From Candidatus Latescibacterota bacterium (GTDB lineage Bacteria > Latescibacterota > UBA2968), in contig JAJEDY010000058.1 of NCBI GenBank assembly GCA_022821275.1, positions 1 to 64,000 on the forward strand: a stretch of DNA of 64,000 bases, given 5' to 3'. Every line of letters starts with the position of its first letter. Within the stretch, counting starts at the first letter, position 1. The notes beneath the pieces are model-generated. The model worked only from the letters and a program-made list of their open reading frames with translations, was not told where the DNA came from and made no database searches. Made by a program: the position numbers and the translations under genes. Shown here one piece after another: positions 17,328-26,714 of the stretch.

Positions 17328-18170
17328 ATGACAAGAGAGCAGTCGCTGGCAAAGCGGCGGGAGTTGGTCGAGTCGGGCTACACCATCGTACCTGGTGTCA
17401 TGGATAAGGATCTGCTGGACAGGCTCAGGACATGGTCCGATCGCATCTTCGAACGCGTGACAGTTCCCCACGAGGTCCGGTACCAGGGCAGCGATATCTT
17501 CGTCAGAACGGAACGCCGATGGCAAGAGGGAACGCCGACAGCCGAGAATCGGTTTCCCGATCCGATCGCCGAGGAGATCATCGATCAGCCTGCGCAACTC
17601 GAAGCCTGCCGACAAATTGGCCTCGAGAATCTCGTATCGGACGACACCGTGATCATCCTGTCCAAGCCCGGATACGGCCCGCCCCTCTACTGGCATCAGG
17701 ACTTCATGAAGTGGCAAAGCCCCGAGGCCGCGACGCCCTGGCCGATACGCATCTTCTTGTCCTACTACCTGACGGACACCACGCGCGAGAATGGATGCCT
17801 GCGCGTGATCCCCGGCAGCCATCGGAAACGCCACGAACTGCACGATATCCTGCCCAAAGCTCACGGATCAAAAATTCAAGAGATCGACGACCTGTCGCAT
17901 CCCGCGTTCGCAGACTACCCCGATGCGATAGACGTCCCCTTAAACGCAGGAGATCTGATCATCGCAGACGCGCGCATCCTCCACGGCGCGTGGCCCAACC
18001 AGACGGCTGAACGCCGAACCCTACTCCTTGCCTGGCACGACGTCTTTTCCTTTCCCAATCCGCCCAGTTGGTGGGAAGGTGACATACCCGAGGCAGTTAG
18101 GAATGCAGAGCCCTCGATCAAATACGAGAAATCCCACGAATTCAGGACACCCTCGCACTACCTCACCTGA
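17328..18170 (+). CDS. Phytanoyl-CoA dioxygenase (PhyH) family oxygenase
   Basis: 280 residues. HQD at 123-125 (WHQDFMKWQ), VIPGSHRKRHEL at ~163, and the distal His and Arg in LHGAWPNQTAERRTLLL. N-terminal LVESGYTIVPGVMD is typical. The IS left end lies 16 bases upstream, leaving ccgaaaggattgagac, which still holds an aaagg ribosome-binding site; any native promoter has been displaced, so expression may depend on the element or on nothing. Two small genes of unknown function follow on the same strand. Confidence 0.9.
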   Translation: MTREQSLAKRRELVESGYTIVPGVMDKDLLDRLRTWSDRIFERVTVPHEVRYQGSDIFVRTERRWQEGTPTAENRFPDPIAEEIIDQPAQLEACRQIGLENLVSDDTVIILSKPGYGPPLYWHQDFMKWQSPEAATPWPIRIFLSYYLTDTTRENGCLRVIPGSHRKRHELHDILPKAHGSKIQEIDDLSHPAFADYPDAIDVPLNAGDLIIADARILHGAWPNQTAERRTLLLAWHDVFSFPNPPSWWEGDIPEAVRNAEPSIKYEKSHEFRTPSHYLT

Positions 18171-18203
18171 CGCTTCTATGAGAACACACTAAAGAGAGAC
18201 CCC

Positions 18204-18443
18204 ATGGCATACGTCATACTTATCGCAGAAGGAGATGCATCCGACGCGCTTCAATCGACCTGGCGTGAAAAATCGGAGCGACTCCGCACCCACACACAGT
18301 CACCGGGCGCGCTGGTACTCTACGATACCAACCTCGCCCGTGAATTCGTGCGGGATGTGAAAAACCGCATTGACGGCGGCAAACTCGTTGTTTTTAGCTG
18401 CGACGAACCACACGAAACCGTAGAGCCGGGAGCTTCCGCATGA
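18204..18443 (+). CDS. Small protein of unknown function, coupled to the next gene
   Basis: 79 residues with a good agagagacc leader and an ATG start. It ends in ATGA overlap with the following gene, which indicates translational coupling. The sequence has an alpha/beta pattern (MAYVILIAEGDAS, GALVLYDTN, GGKLVVFSCDE) suggesting a ferredoxin-like or YCII-like small fold. I do not recognise the family. Codon use is like its neighbours, so it is likely real. Confidence 0.6.
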   Translation: MAYVILIAEGDASDALQSTWREKSERLRTHTQSPGALVLYDTNLAREFVRDVKNRIDGGKLVVFSCDEPHETVEPGASA

Positions 18444-19354
18444 TCGACTACCCCCCACTCGATACGAGCGCGCCGACTTTTCCGTCCGAGGCCGACCTCG
18501 TTCACCTGATGTGCAGGCACATTCCCTACATCGAGCAGTACTGGGTCGATGAGGACGAGGAACACGGCTACTTCGGAACCCTCGATGTGAACGAGTTTCA
18601 ACCCCCGGGCGGACCGATCAACGAAATGATCATCCGATCCCTGGGCGATGAACTTCGAGGCTACGCGGCCCTCCATCAGAGCGCGTTCTTCGATCCGACA
18701 CTCGCCGGAATCGAAAAACCCGTCCTGCTCGACCCCCACGCGGATGGTCGGATTCGACAATCGATCGCCATCATCGCGCTCGAAGACGGGGAAACTTCGC
18801 TCGTAATAGACTGGACCGTCTCGGATGTCGCGCTCTCGCTGAACGAGGGATTTGGCGTCTATATCATGAACGACTTTGTGAACGGCAACCGGGTCTCGAT
18901 CTCCTTCGAAGGCGGTCGTCGCGCCATACGAGGCGTCGGCGGACGAGCACGGGTGATCGAAACGGGATCGACCTGGATCAAGATCGCGGGATGTCTGGGG
19001 ATCGAGACATCCGGCAAGCAACTTCTATATGAAGATGCCGCGGAGAGAAATACGCCTGAGAGGTGGAGGAATCTACTTCAGGACCGCGTATTTCTGCGTC
19101 CCGAAGTGAACGGTGGCACCGTCCGTGACTACGCGTGTGTCATACGCCAGGGACGAGCCGGAACGCGCCGCATAGGCCATGGCGTGGAGAGACTGCAAAC
19201 AGCCCAGGACGGGGTCAGAGCCTATCGCTTTCGGTCCCGAACCAGCGATGTGATCGCCGTTGCGAACTTCACACCCGTATCCAGGTCCGTGGAACTGACG
19301 GGCAGATCGATCGATGTCCCGGCGATGGACACCGTACTGATCAAAGAGGGGTAA
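18440..19354 (+). CDS. Unknown protein with glycan-lyase-like beta-sandwich character
   Basis: 304 residues. The first ~100 are acidic and mixed; the rest alternates short beta strands, including DGRIRQSIAIIALEDGETSL, GRARVIETGSTWIKI and RTSDVIAVANFTPVSRSVEL. This pattern is reminiscent of the C-terminal beta-sandwich of heparinase- or hyaluronate-lyase-like enzymes, but no catalytic motif is certain and there is no signal peptide. It overlaps the small upstream gene by four bases and precedes an EEP-family enzyme by 8 bases, so the three are likely an operon. Confidence 0.6.
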   Translation: MIDYPPLDTSAPTFPSEADLVHLMCRHIPYIEQYWVDEDEEHGYFGTLDVNEFQPPGGPINEMIIRSLGDELRGYAALHQSAFFDPTLAGIEKPVLLDPHADGRIRQSIAIIALEDGETSLVIDWTVSDVALSLNEGFGVYIMNDFVNGNRVSISFEGGRRAIRGVGGRARVIETGSTWIKIAGCLGIETSGKQLLYEDAAERNTPERWRNLLQDRVFLRPEVNGGTVRDYACVIRQGRAGTRRIGHGVERLQTAQDGVRAYRFRSRTSDVIAVANFTPVSRSVELTGRSIDVPAMDTVLIKEG

Positions 19355-19362
19355 AAACCGCT

Positions 19363-20184
19363 ATGTCAAATATCGAAAAGACGATCAAGTTAATGACTTA
19401 CAACCTGAAATATGCCAGTCCCACGTTTGAGCCACCCTGGGAAGTGCGGCGCGATATGCAAGTGGCACTGATTCGCAAACACAATCCCGACATCATTGGT
19501 AGCCAGGAAGGCTTAAAGGAACAGATTGACTATCTGATGGATCATTTGCCCGAATACGTGGTCATCGGAGAAGGCCGAAAGGGAGGGGATGACGACGAGC
19601 ATATGGCCATCTTCTTCAAGCGCGATAGATTCCGACTCAGGGAAATGGGCAGTTTTCAGCTATCGGAAACGCCGGAAGTCATCGGTAGCGGTCCTGATAG
19701 CAATCCTCGTATGGTCACATGGGCCCGCCTCGCGATCATCAACAGACCGGCAGCTAACGAAACGAGTCCCTACCCAATGGACTACAGGGGGCACTGGGAG
19801 AATACTCAGGAGATGTATGTCTTCAACACGCATCTGGCTCCAGGCGAGGGAATGGCTCTGGCAAGGCTGAATAGTGCAAGACTAATTGTCGAGCGGGTCC
19901 GTGCGCTCGACCGGTTTGGTGAGTGGACCAGGCCCCGCCCTGTATTTCTGTTGGCAGATTTCAACGCAAGACCGGGGAGCGATGTCTATAGAACATTTGT
20001 CGGGGATAAAGGAGAGCCTGGCGTACTGAAAGATAGTATAGAAGGCGGCAACGGAATCGACTGGATTTTGTTCAGAGGGAACGTCGAGGTCCGCTCGTAT
20101 GAGGTCGTGGACTACAATATCGACGGCGTTTATCCATCCGACCACAAACCGGTTCAGGTCGAATTTCAAATCCTTGATCATTAA
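19363..20184 (+). CDS. Endonuclease/exonuclease/phosphatase (EEP) family protein
   Basis: 273 residues from ATG 19363; the frame is open upstream to 19135, but that overlaps the previous gene without homology. LMTYNLKYA, SQEGLKEQ (metal Glu), FNTHLAP, LLADFNARPGS (Asp, Asn) and YPSDHKPV (Asp-His) give the complete EEP active site in order. The family includes nucleases, sphingomyelinases and inositol phosphatases. Genomic context favours a phosphodiesterase or phosphatase acting on a small metabolite, but this is inference. No signal peptide. Confidence 0.88.
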   Translation: MSNIEKTIKLMTYNLKYASPTFEPPWEVRRDMQVALIRKHNPDIIGSQEGLKEQIDYLMDHLPEYVVIGEGRKGGDDDEHMAIFFKRDRFRLREMGSFQLSETPEVIGSGPDSNPRMVTWARLAIINRPAANETSPYPMDYRGHWENTQEMYVFNTHLAPGEGMALARLNSARLIVERVRALDRFGEWTRPRPVFLLADFNARPGSDVYRTFVGDKGEPGVLKDSIEGGNGIDWILFRGNVEVRSYEVVDYNIDGVYPSDHKPVQVEFQILDH

Positions 20185-20217
20185 CAACCGATCAGCATTT
20201 GCTACAGGAGGTTCCCC

Positions 20218-21306
20218 ATGCCCAGGCTCTTCGGCCGCACCTTCACTCGCCGCCAACTCCTCAACCGCGTCGGCGACATCAGCCAACTCATGTACGCCCG
20301 CCGCGCCGAGCGCAGTGAAGGATTCGAGCGCGGCGCCGACCTCATTGACGTATTCAACGCTTCGGGCCTGGGGTTTTCCGTCTTGCCCGGCCGCGCCCTC
20401 GACATTGCCTCGGCCCACTACAAGGGCCAGTCGCTGTGCTTTCGTTCCGGACCAGGAGACGTCGGACCGGCCTTCTACGAGCCAGAGGGCTTCAAATGGG
20501 GACGCGGCTGGTTCGGCGGGCTGGTAACCTCTTGCGGTCTCGACTTTGTCGGACACCCGGAAGTTGATCCCGAAGAAGAAAACACCGAGATGCCACTGCA
20601 CGGTCGCCTCTCGTACATACCGGCGAAGAACGTCGGCATTGAAGCGGGCTGGGAGGGCGCAGATTACGTCGTGCGCATTCGCGGCCAAATGCGCCAGGCC
20701 GAGGTCTTTGCCGAGAATTTAGAACTGTCGCGCGAGATTTCAACCATCCTCGGCGAGCGGAGCATCCACATCCGCGACCGCATCGAAAACCTCGCCGTTG
20801 ACCGTTCGCCCCTCATGTTCGTGTATCACTGCAACCCCGGCTTTCCCCTGCTCGACGAAGGCACGCGCCTCGTCCTCCACAGCCGCGAGAGCACAGAGTG
20901 GACCGAGGACCGTCCCGTCGGCCCCGATGACTACACCGTGGCCAAAGGTCCGCAACCGCGCGCCCACGACGATGTGTACGTGCATCGGCCCCACACCGAC
21001 CGCCGGGGACGCGTCCACATCGGCCTGCTCAACGAAAAACTCGGCCTGGGATTGTATTGGCAATTCAAGCGCAGCGAGATCCCCATCGTCAACCACTGGC
21101 AGCACTTCCACAAAGGCACCTACGTCACCGGTATTGAGCCGGGCAACTGCTCAGTACTCGGTCGCGCCTGGAACCGCAAGCACGGGACCTTGCAGTACAT
21201 TGAACCGGGCGAAGTGCGCGAGTTCAACATGGAAATCGGCGTGTTAGATGGGGTGGATCAGATGCGCGAATTTGAGCAGAAGGTCGAGCGGGGCCTGACG
21301 AGGTAA
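20218..21306 (+). CDS. DUF4432 family protein (aldose-1-epimerase-like)
   Basis: 362 residues with the galactose-mutarotase-like supersandwich pattern of DUF4432: FSVLPGRALDIASA near the start, GLVTSCGLDF, EMPLHGRLSYIPA, VYHCNPGFPLLDEG, and the GNCSVLGRA block near the end. Mutarotase-like folds bind sugars; the likely role is epimerisation or mutarotation of a hexose derivative. A strong caggagg ribosome-binding site lies 7 bases before ATG. No signal peptide. It is the last gene of the 17.3-21.3 kb plus-strand run. Confidence 0.85.
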   Translation: MPRLFGRTFTRRQLLNRVGDISQLMYARRAERSEGFERGADLIDVFNASGLGFSVLPGRALDIASAHYKGQSLCFRSGPGDVGPAFYEPEGFKWGRGWFGGLVTSCGLDFVGHPEVDPEEENTEMPLHGRLSYIPAKNVGIEAGWEGADYVVRIRGQMRQAEVFAENLELSREISTILGERSIHIRDRIENLAVDRSPLMFVYHCNPGFPLLDEGTRLVLHSRESTEWTEDRPVGPDDYTVAKGPQPRAHDDVYVHRPHTDRRGRVHIGLLNEKLGLGLYWQFKRSEIPIVNHWQHFHKGTYVTGIEPGNCSVLGRAWNRKHGTLQYIEPGEVREFNMEIGVLDGVDQMREFEQKVERGLTR

Positions 21307-21316
21307 AGCTGCATTG

Positions 21317-21367
21317 CCTGAGTTAACGACGAACCCGGTCCATCGTGGGATCTGGACGAAGGTATCG
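21317..21367 (+). pseudogene. N-terminal stub of the sugar isomerase gene
   Basis: Bases gttaacgacgaacc and the following tccatcgtgggatctgga closely match 14953-14990 near the start of the isomerase at 14919 (VNDEPSPSWDLDEG). Only ~17 codons remain, with no start codon and no continuation. It lies between the DUF4432 gene and the terminator-like stem-loop. Confidence 0.75.
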
Positions 21368-21397
21368 ACTATCCCACTCGACCGTACAGAAGCACCA

Positions 21398-21429
21398 GGA
21401 TCGGGGAACCTGTTCTGGTTCCCCGATCC
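21398..21429. terminator. Strong stem-loop between convergent genes
   Basis: A perfect 13-bp stem (GGATCGGGGAACC / GGTTCCCCGATCC) with a six-base loop sits between the plus-strand DUF4432 gene and the minus-strand TonB receptor. The position suits a bidirectional terminator. No T-run follows on either side, so the mechanism is uncertain. Confidence 0.6.
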
Positions 21430-21435
21430 ACCGGT

Positions 21436-24400
21436 TTACATGCTTGTGCGCACGCCGAAATAGATCTCGCGGGTGCGATTCGTATAACTGTTCCACTGAT
21501 CCCAGATCTGGTTGTTGTCCCGCACCACCACTGGCGTGGGCTGGTTTTCTGCCAGACCATACTTCGGTATGTCGTGGAAGAAATTCCACCTGCGGATCGA
21601 ACGCGGCTTCTTGGCGTTGAACAAATTGGTCGCCTCAAAGAACACGGTCGGACGCAATTTCCCAATTCGGAAGCCCTTCTGAATGCCCAGATCCGTGCGG
21701 AATGCCGTTGGATTGGTGTACAATAACTGGTTCCTGATCAACTTGTTGGCTGTCGAAGGCGCTGGCGTGGGTTGGCTGTAGCGGAAGAATGTGCCCGGCT
21801 CGATTCGCAGCACCAGGTTCACGTTCAGATCGCTCAGCACCTTGCTTCCTCCCACCTCTGGACCATATCCTTCCGGCGTGGCAAACAGGAATGTGATGCT
21901 GCCATCGCCCGTGGCATCGCGCATGTTGGCAGGACCGCGCACAGACCCCACGGTAGCTATACGAGCCGCGATATTCCGCTCGTCAGTCCAGGGGAATCCA
22001 ACCTGTGCATCGGGAATCTGATTGGCGAATTTTTCGGTAATCCACAATTCCCGGTTGGCGTCGATTTCCTGTTGTACCAACTGGTCGGCAAACATGCCAA
22101 TGGCATCGACTTCGGCACTCGACAGGGGTTGCCAGATACGCTCACCCGTGGTCTGGTCAATTGCAAACTTGAAGCGATACGCATCTTTGGCCAGGAAGTC
22201 CGAATCCACGTACCAGCGGGATACCCACTCCCGACCGCCGTAGAAGTTGTTCTGCTCCCAGTACCAACTCCACGTCGCGCGGAATGAGAAGAAATTGCTG
22301 AACCGCTTGCTCACGGCTAATTCCAGACCGCGCGTTTCACCACTATACGCGTTCTGATACCAGTGCGCGCGCTTGATCTGCTTCTCTACCGGATCGTGCA
22401 AAAACGTGTTGTTCTGCTGGAGATAGTCTTCTGTGCGGCGGTAGAACATCGTCGCATTGGCCGTGTAGTCCGAAACAAAGTTCCAATCGACACCCACTTC
22501 GTAGTTCACCGTGCTGCCCGGACGCGAATTCGTCGATCCGCGCTTGGTCGAGCCCATTTCCAGGCCGCCGTAATACTCATATGAGCTATATCTGTCGTCT
22601 GCATTGAGGTCTTCGGCTATGCTTCGCCCCGAAGCCGACTGCCAGGTCTGTCCATACATCGAATAGAAAACCGGCAGGACGAAGAACCGGCCATAAGAAA
22701 AGTGAATTGCAGACCGCGCGGTAATCGGGTGAGATACCCCAAAGCGCGGCGACAGCTTGAACATATTCAGACCATCATAAGTCGGGAATGACTGCGGATT
22801 GTTGGGATACGGCGTTTGCCCCTGTCGCGCCAACGACGCATCTGCATCGGAAAACCAGCGGTTTTGGGGCAGCACAGACCACACGGGTTCGGGACGTGTC
22901 TGACCGCCGTGATTGAAGGCATCCAGACGCACACCCATGTTCACCACCATGCCCTCAAACTCCATCTTGTCCTGTGCATAAGCTCCAAGCTGGAATGCTT
23001 TTCTCGGATGATCCCGGAAGCTATTCCATGCCGGGTCGTCCAGATTGCCAGCCCCACTTAAATCGGGGAGTTTGACGCCGTTCACTACCTTAGCGGGCAC
23101 GAAGTCCATCTGACCATCTGCACCAAACCGATTCTGAGCCGATTCATAGTAGTCGTACATCGACCAGACCGAATAGCTACCCGCGTTCCCACGGCTGTTC
23201 TGTTCCCACTGGAAGGTCTGGAACCAGGTTGCCTCAGCACCTGCTTTGAAGAAATTCCCTTTTGTAACCTGACTGGAAAAATCAAATTTCAAATTGTGGC
23301 GCGTCTGGCGATTCAGTTGGAAGTCCAGAACCTCACGCGGTGCCGCAGTAAACCACCTGTCGTGATCCCGAACCACATTGAACGTTTCTATAGGCATCCC
23401 CGATGTGTCTTGCTCGCTGTCCGAACGCGAGAGACGCAACTCATACAGGGTGCGCGAAGACAGGGAGTGCGTTAAATACGCATACAACATCGAGTTCCAT
23501 TCGATCTCTTTGCCCGCACCGTCTATGTTCATAGGCAAATACAGGTCTCGACCGGCTGATAATGCCGACTCTCGCGTGTTGCGGAAATTCTGGTTCGTGC
23601 CATACACGCCACCCACCTTCAGGTTGATATTGGGCTTCACGCCAAAGGTCAGTTTGCCCGTTATCTGATAATTGGGCAAGCTCTGAAGTGCGGGGTCGGG
23701 ACGCTGCACGGGTTGACGATTTGTCTGCGCGCTCACGTGGAATGAGGCCTTGTCTCCAAGAGGACCCGAAAGAGATCCTTCGAGGCGATGCCCCGATACA
23801 TCGGTGTAATCGTCTGGCTGGATATGCACCAGTCGTCCCGAATCATCTGCTGTGCCGGGCAGTCCATCGGCACCAATGTCTTCCTTTTCCTGCAACCAGG
23901 CCGGATCGTCCAGGCGGATGCGGCTCTTGCCCGTGCCCTGATTCAGGTGAATGATTGGGTCATAGGCATTGAAGCCGTAATGCCGCTTTCCGGGCACTGT
24001 GTATCGATACTCGAAAAATCCGTGGTAGTCTCGGCTACCCTCTCGCGTTACGATATTGATGATCCCGGCGTCCATATTGCCGTATTCGGCTTCTGGCACA
24101 CCTGTTACGACAGAGATTTCCTGGATAGAAGCGCGGTTCACACCCGTGAACAGATTCGCTGCGCGGCGGTCATTATTCACCATCCGCACACCATCAACAG
24201 TATAGGTGAGTGAAATCGGCTTTGGCGTTGTCGTGTACCAGCCCGCACGCCGTTCGCCTTCGTCCATGTTGAAGTTGCCTTGACGCACGGATCGACCGTC
24301 TTTCTGCACACCCGGCTGCAAGCCCGCCCATGCCTGGGCATCTTTGACCACGGGCTGCAAGTCGATTTCGTCAGCCGTCACGTAGTATTTGCTCGCGGTT

Positions 24401-24783
24401 TTGTCAGGCTCTACGGGCGGACGCTCTGCCGTCACGATCAGTTCTGCGGCTTCCAGTGCCGTTTCCTGGAGCCTGAAATCTACGGTGGTGGTATAGCCCA
24501 CCACCACTTTTACATCTTGCTGCACCACCTTCTGGTACCCCACCAGTGAGGCTTCCATACTGTGTGTTCCCGGCAGAACCAGCAAGATGATATAATAGCC
24601 TTCTGCATCTGCTGTCGCACCCCGGTTTGTTCCGGCGATCACGACGTTGGCACCGGGCAATGGATCGCCTTTTGTATCCATTACCCTGCCCGCTATTTTA
24701 CCCGTTGTTGCCGCCTGTGCCCAGTCCTGCACACCGAGGATACAGACCAGCAGAACGGCTAAAAACGAGAACTTTCTTATCAT
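21436..24783 (-). CDS. TonB-dependent outer-membrane receptor with carboxypeptidase-regulatory-like domain
   Basis: 1115 residues. Residues 1-25 are a signal peptide ending AQA. Residues ~28-115 are a carboxypeptidase-regulatory-like beta-sandwich (GKIAGRVMDTKGDPLPGANV). The plug domain follows (~130-240: TVDGVRMVNNDRRA, PEAEYGNMDAGIINIV). The remainder is the 22-strand barrel. This architecture resembles SusC-type receptors of glycan-utilisation systems, but no SusD-like lipoprotein is adjacent. The protein ends FGVRTSM, lacking the usual terminal aromatic. A consensus AAAGGAGG ribosome-binding site (24791-24798) indicates strong translation. It probably imports an oligosaccharide or other bulky nutrient. 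Confidence 0.92.
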   Translation of the reverse strand: MIRKFSFLAVLLVCILGVQDWAQAATTGKIAGRVMDTKGDPLPGANVVIAGTNRGATADAEGYYIILLVLPGTHSMEASLVGYQKVVQQDVKVVVGYTTTVDFRLQETALEAAELIVTAERPPVEPDKTASKYYVTADEIDLQPVVKDAQAWAGLQPGVQKDGRSVRQGNFNMDEGERRAGWYTTTPKPISLTYTVDGVRMVNNDRRAANLFTGVNRASIQEISVVTGVPEAEYGNMDAGIINIVTREGSRDYHGFFEYRYTVPGKRHYGFNAYDPIIHLNQGTGKSRIRLDDPAWLQEKEDIGADGLPGTADDSGRLVHIQPDDYTDVSGHRLEGSLSGPLGDKASFHVSAQTNRQPVQRPDPALQSLPNYQITGKLTFGVKPNINLKVGGVYGTNQNFRNTRESALSAGRDLYLPMNIDGAGKEIEWNSMLYAYLTHSLSSRTLYELRLSRSDSEQDTSGMPIETFNVVRDHDRWFTAAPREVLDFQLNRQTRHNLKFDFSSQVTKGNFFKAGAEATWFQTFQWEQNSRGNAGSYSVWSMYDYYESAQNRFGADGQMDFVPAKVVNGVKLPDLSGAGNLDDPAWNSFRDHPRKAFQLGAYAQDKMEFEGMVVNMGVRLDAFNHGGQTRPEPVWSVLPQNRWFSDADASLARQGQTPYPNNPQSFPTYDGLNMFKLSPRFGVSHPITARSAIHFSYGRFFVLPVFYSMYGQTWQSASGRSIAEDLNADDRYSSYEYYGGLEMGSTKRGSTNSRPGSTVNYEVGVDWNFVSDYTANATMFYRRTEDYLQQNNTFLHDPVEKQIKRAHWYQNAYSGETRGLELAVSKRFSNFFSFRATWSWYWEQNNFYGGREWVSRWYVDSDFLAKDAYRFKFAIDQTTGERIWQPLSSAEVDAIGMFADQLVQQEIDANRELWITEKFANQIPDAQVGFPWTDERNIAARIATVGSVRGPANMRDATGDGSITFLFATPEGYGPEVGGSKVLSDLNVNLVLRIEPGTFFRYSQPTPAPSTANKLIRNQLLYTNPTAFRTDLGIQKGFRIGKLRPTVFFEATNLFNAKKPRSIRRWNFFHDIPKYGLAENQPTPVVVRDNNQIWDQWNSYTNRTREIYFGVRTSM

Positions 24784-25169
24784 CTCTATGCCTCCTTTAG
24801 AAAAAATGTCATTGACTATCTCTAATGCTTATAATTCTTAAGCAAAATAGATGCCAATATTTCTCCGTAAGCGCACTGCGATTCACTTAAATTTTTTTAA
24901 TCGTCCAGAACGCGAATACAGAATATCGTTCTGCCCTGACATTTTTCGATACAATAGATCTTGTCTATATATTTCTAACTCATTTATTTACAGTTAAATA
25001 TTCTCTGAAACTAACAAAATACGGTCAAAGTATCTGAGCAATTACGCACGGGTTTTCAAGCCAACTCTATACACCAGCTTGCGCGGAAAAATCGCTTTTA
25101 ATTTTTAAAACACAGGAAGAATCAACCGCGCCAACCGCGTCATAATGTCGCTGAGTGCGTCATAATGTC

Positions 25170-25250
25170 TCCCTGAAAAACAAAGCCGACGGCGAACTCG
25201 ACAAAGCCATCCTGAAAAAAATAGACGCGATCTGCCCGCCAAAAAAATAA
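25170..25250 (+). pseudogene. C-terminal stub of an aldo/keto reductase gene
   Basis: An open frame without start reads NKADGELDKAILKKIDAICPP and stops at 25248-25250. The intact reductase at 12202 ends ADGELDQATMEKIDTICPPEKSA, and the DNA agrees closely (gccgacggcga, then gcgatctgcccgcc). About 26 codons survive, immediately downstream of the GCGTCATAATGTC repeat. Confidence 0.8.
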
Positions 25251-25273
25251 TTGGCAAATAAGTAAGTGGTTAC

Positions 25274-25302
25274 TTGATTCCACAATTCTATTTGGTTATT
25301 AT
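25274..25302 (+). promoter_or_regulatory. Candidate sigma70-type promoter of the efflux operon
   Basis: TTGATT (25274-25279), a 17-base spacer and TATTAT (25297-25302) lie ~48 bases before the start of the outer-membrane component. Spacing is ideal and the region is AT-rich. No operator palindrome or adjacent regulator gene is seen. Confidence 0.45.
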
Positions 25303-25349
25303 ATTGTGGGGTTTACATTACAGGCTATCATTTGGGAATTATCTTACAC

Positions 25350-26714
25350 ATGCTATACGTTCGCTCATTTCTTTTGATCTGGCCCATATTTATTTTTGGG
25401 TGTTCGCCCAGGTCTGCAAATCTCACCCTTCCCTTAGAACCTCCCAAAGCTTTTTCCAGCCATGCCTCACATGCGCTTTCTGAACAGTGGTGGACCGCTT
25501 TTGGAGATGCGCGTATGGACAGCCTGGTCGATCGCGCATTGCAGTCCAATTTCAGTTTGGAGACGGCGTGGCATCGGTTGCGAAGTGCACACGCTGTTGT
25601 GGATCGCGAAGGGGCTGGTCGGTTTCCAACGCTGGGCGTATCCGGGCGCGGTGAGGTTCAGCGTCCAGATTCTGAAAATAATGCACAGATCCGTTTGGGC
25701 ATCACGTCTGAATACGAAATAGATCTGTGGGGGCAGATTCGTTCGGGTGTGGATGCCGCGCGTTATCGAATGCGGGCGACTGAGGCGGATTATCAGACTG
25801 CGGCATTGTCTCTTTCTGCAGAGGTCGTGCGTACTTATCTTCAGTTGATGGAAGCACAAAGTCAGCACGAACTTTTTGAGCATCAAATCGAGACCAATCG
25901 GCAAGTGCTGAGTCTGATCCGAGCGCGTTTTGGCAGTGGGCAGATTCGCAGTGTAGATATTTTGCGACAAAGGCAATTGCTCGAATCCACACGCGAACAA
26001 AAAATCGCGACAGAATCCAGAATTGAGGTGTTAGAACACCAGCTCGCTGTTTTGTCGGGTTATGCCCCTCAGGATGGCATTGCCTATACGCATCGCGCTT
26101 TGCCAGATCTGCCACCTCTGCCGGATACGGGTTTGCCCGTTGAGTTGATTCAGCGACGTCCAGATGTCAAAAGGGCTTATAACCTGCTGCTGGCGGCGGA
26201 TCGCGATGTGGCGGTTGCTATCAGCAATCGGTATCCGCGTTTGAGCCTGACGGCATTGGCATCGGGTGATGATCGCGGTGGTCTGTTTAAAGATTGGGTG
26301 GGCAATCTGATAGGCAATCTTTTGCTCCCTGTTATCGATGGTGGTGAACGGGGGGCAGAAATCAAGCGCAATAAAGCCAACAAAAGCGCGCAACTTTCGG
26401 CTTATGGGCAGACGGTTTTGACGGCATTTGCCGAAGTGGAAAATGCATTGGTTCAAGAACAAAAACAGGTTGAACGCATCGCGAGTCTCGAAGTGCAGGT
26501 CGATCTGGTGAGGCAGACATATGAGCAGTTAAGGCTGGAGTATTTAAACGGCATCAGCGATTATCTCGACGTGCTTACCGCGCTGACAAACGAACAGAGG
26601 CTCCGGCGAGCGTTGATCTCTGCGAAACTCGATTTGCTGGAATACCGCATTGCGCTTTATCGGGCGCTCGCAGGTGGTTTTGAAATTGCTCGTAAGTTTA
26701 AGATAAATCATTAA
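25350..26714 (+). CDS. Outer-membrane efflux lipoprotein (OprM/NodT type)
   Basis: 454 residues from ATG 25350; a TTG six codons earlier is possible. The first 18 residues form a lipoprotein signal with lipobox IFGC (Cys18 lipidated). The body has two repeats of the outer-membrane efflux fold: long heptad helices and the QRRPDVKRAYNLLLAADRDV motif typical of NodT/OprM. It forms the outer-membrane channel of a tripartite pump with the next two genes; the adaptor's ATG follows its stop codon directly. Confidence 0.9.
   Translation: MLYVRSFLLIWPIFIFGCSPRSANLTLPLEPPKAFSSHASHALSEQWWTAFGDARMDSLVDRALQSNFSLETAWHRLRSAHAVVDREGAGRFPTLGVSGRGEVQRPDSENNAQIRLGITSEYEIDLWGQIRSGVDAARYRMRATEADYQTAALSLSAEVVRTYLQLMEAQSQHELFEHQIETNRQVLSLIRARFGSGQIRSVDILRQRQLLESTREQKIATESRIEVLEHQLAVLSGYAPQDGIAYTHRALPDLPPLPDTGLPVELIQRRPDVKRAYNLLLAADRDVAVAISNRYPRLSLTALASGDDRGGLFKDWVGNLIGNLLLPVIDGGERGAEIKRNKANKSAQLSAYGQTVLTAFAEVENALVQEQKQVERIASLEVQVDLVRQTYEQLRLEYLNGISDYLDVLTALTNEQRLRRALISAKLDLLEYRIALYRALAGGFEIARKFKINH

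Larger units (their letters stand above)
24784..25349. other. 566-bp AT-rich divergent intergenic region
   Basis: Lies between the divergent TonB receptor and the efflux operon. It holds the receptor's ribosome-binding site at its left edge, a 13-base direct repeat GCGTCATAATGTC (25137-25149 and 25157-25169), an aldo/keto reductase tail relic (25170-25250) and a promoter-like pair for the efflux operon (25274-25302). Bases ~24830-25130 are AT-rich and hold nothing else that I can recognise. Confidence 0.6.

Noticed and set aside
7746-25250. Integron cassette array as an explanation for short inserts between genes
   Set aside because: No integrase gene, no attC-like inverted repeats at the joints, and the short inserts are identifiable gene ends.
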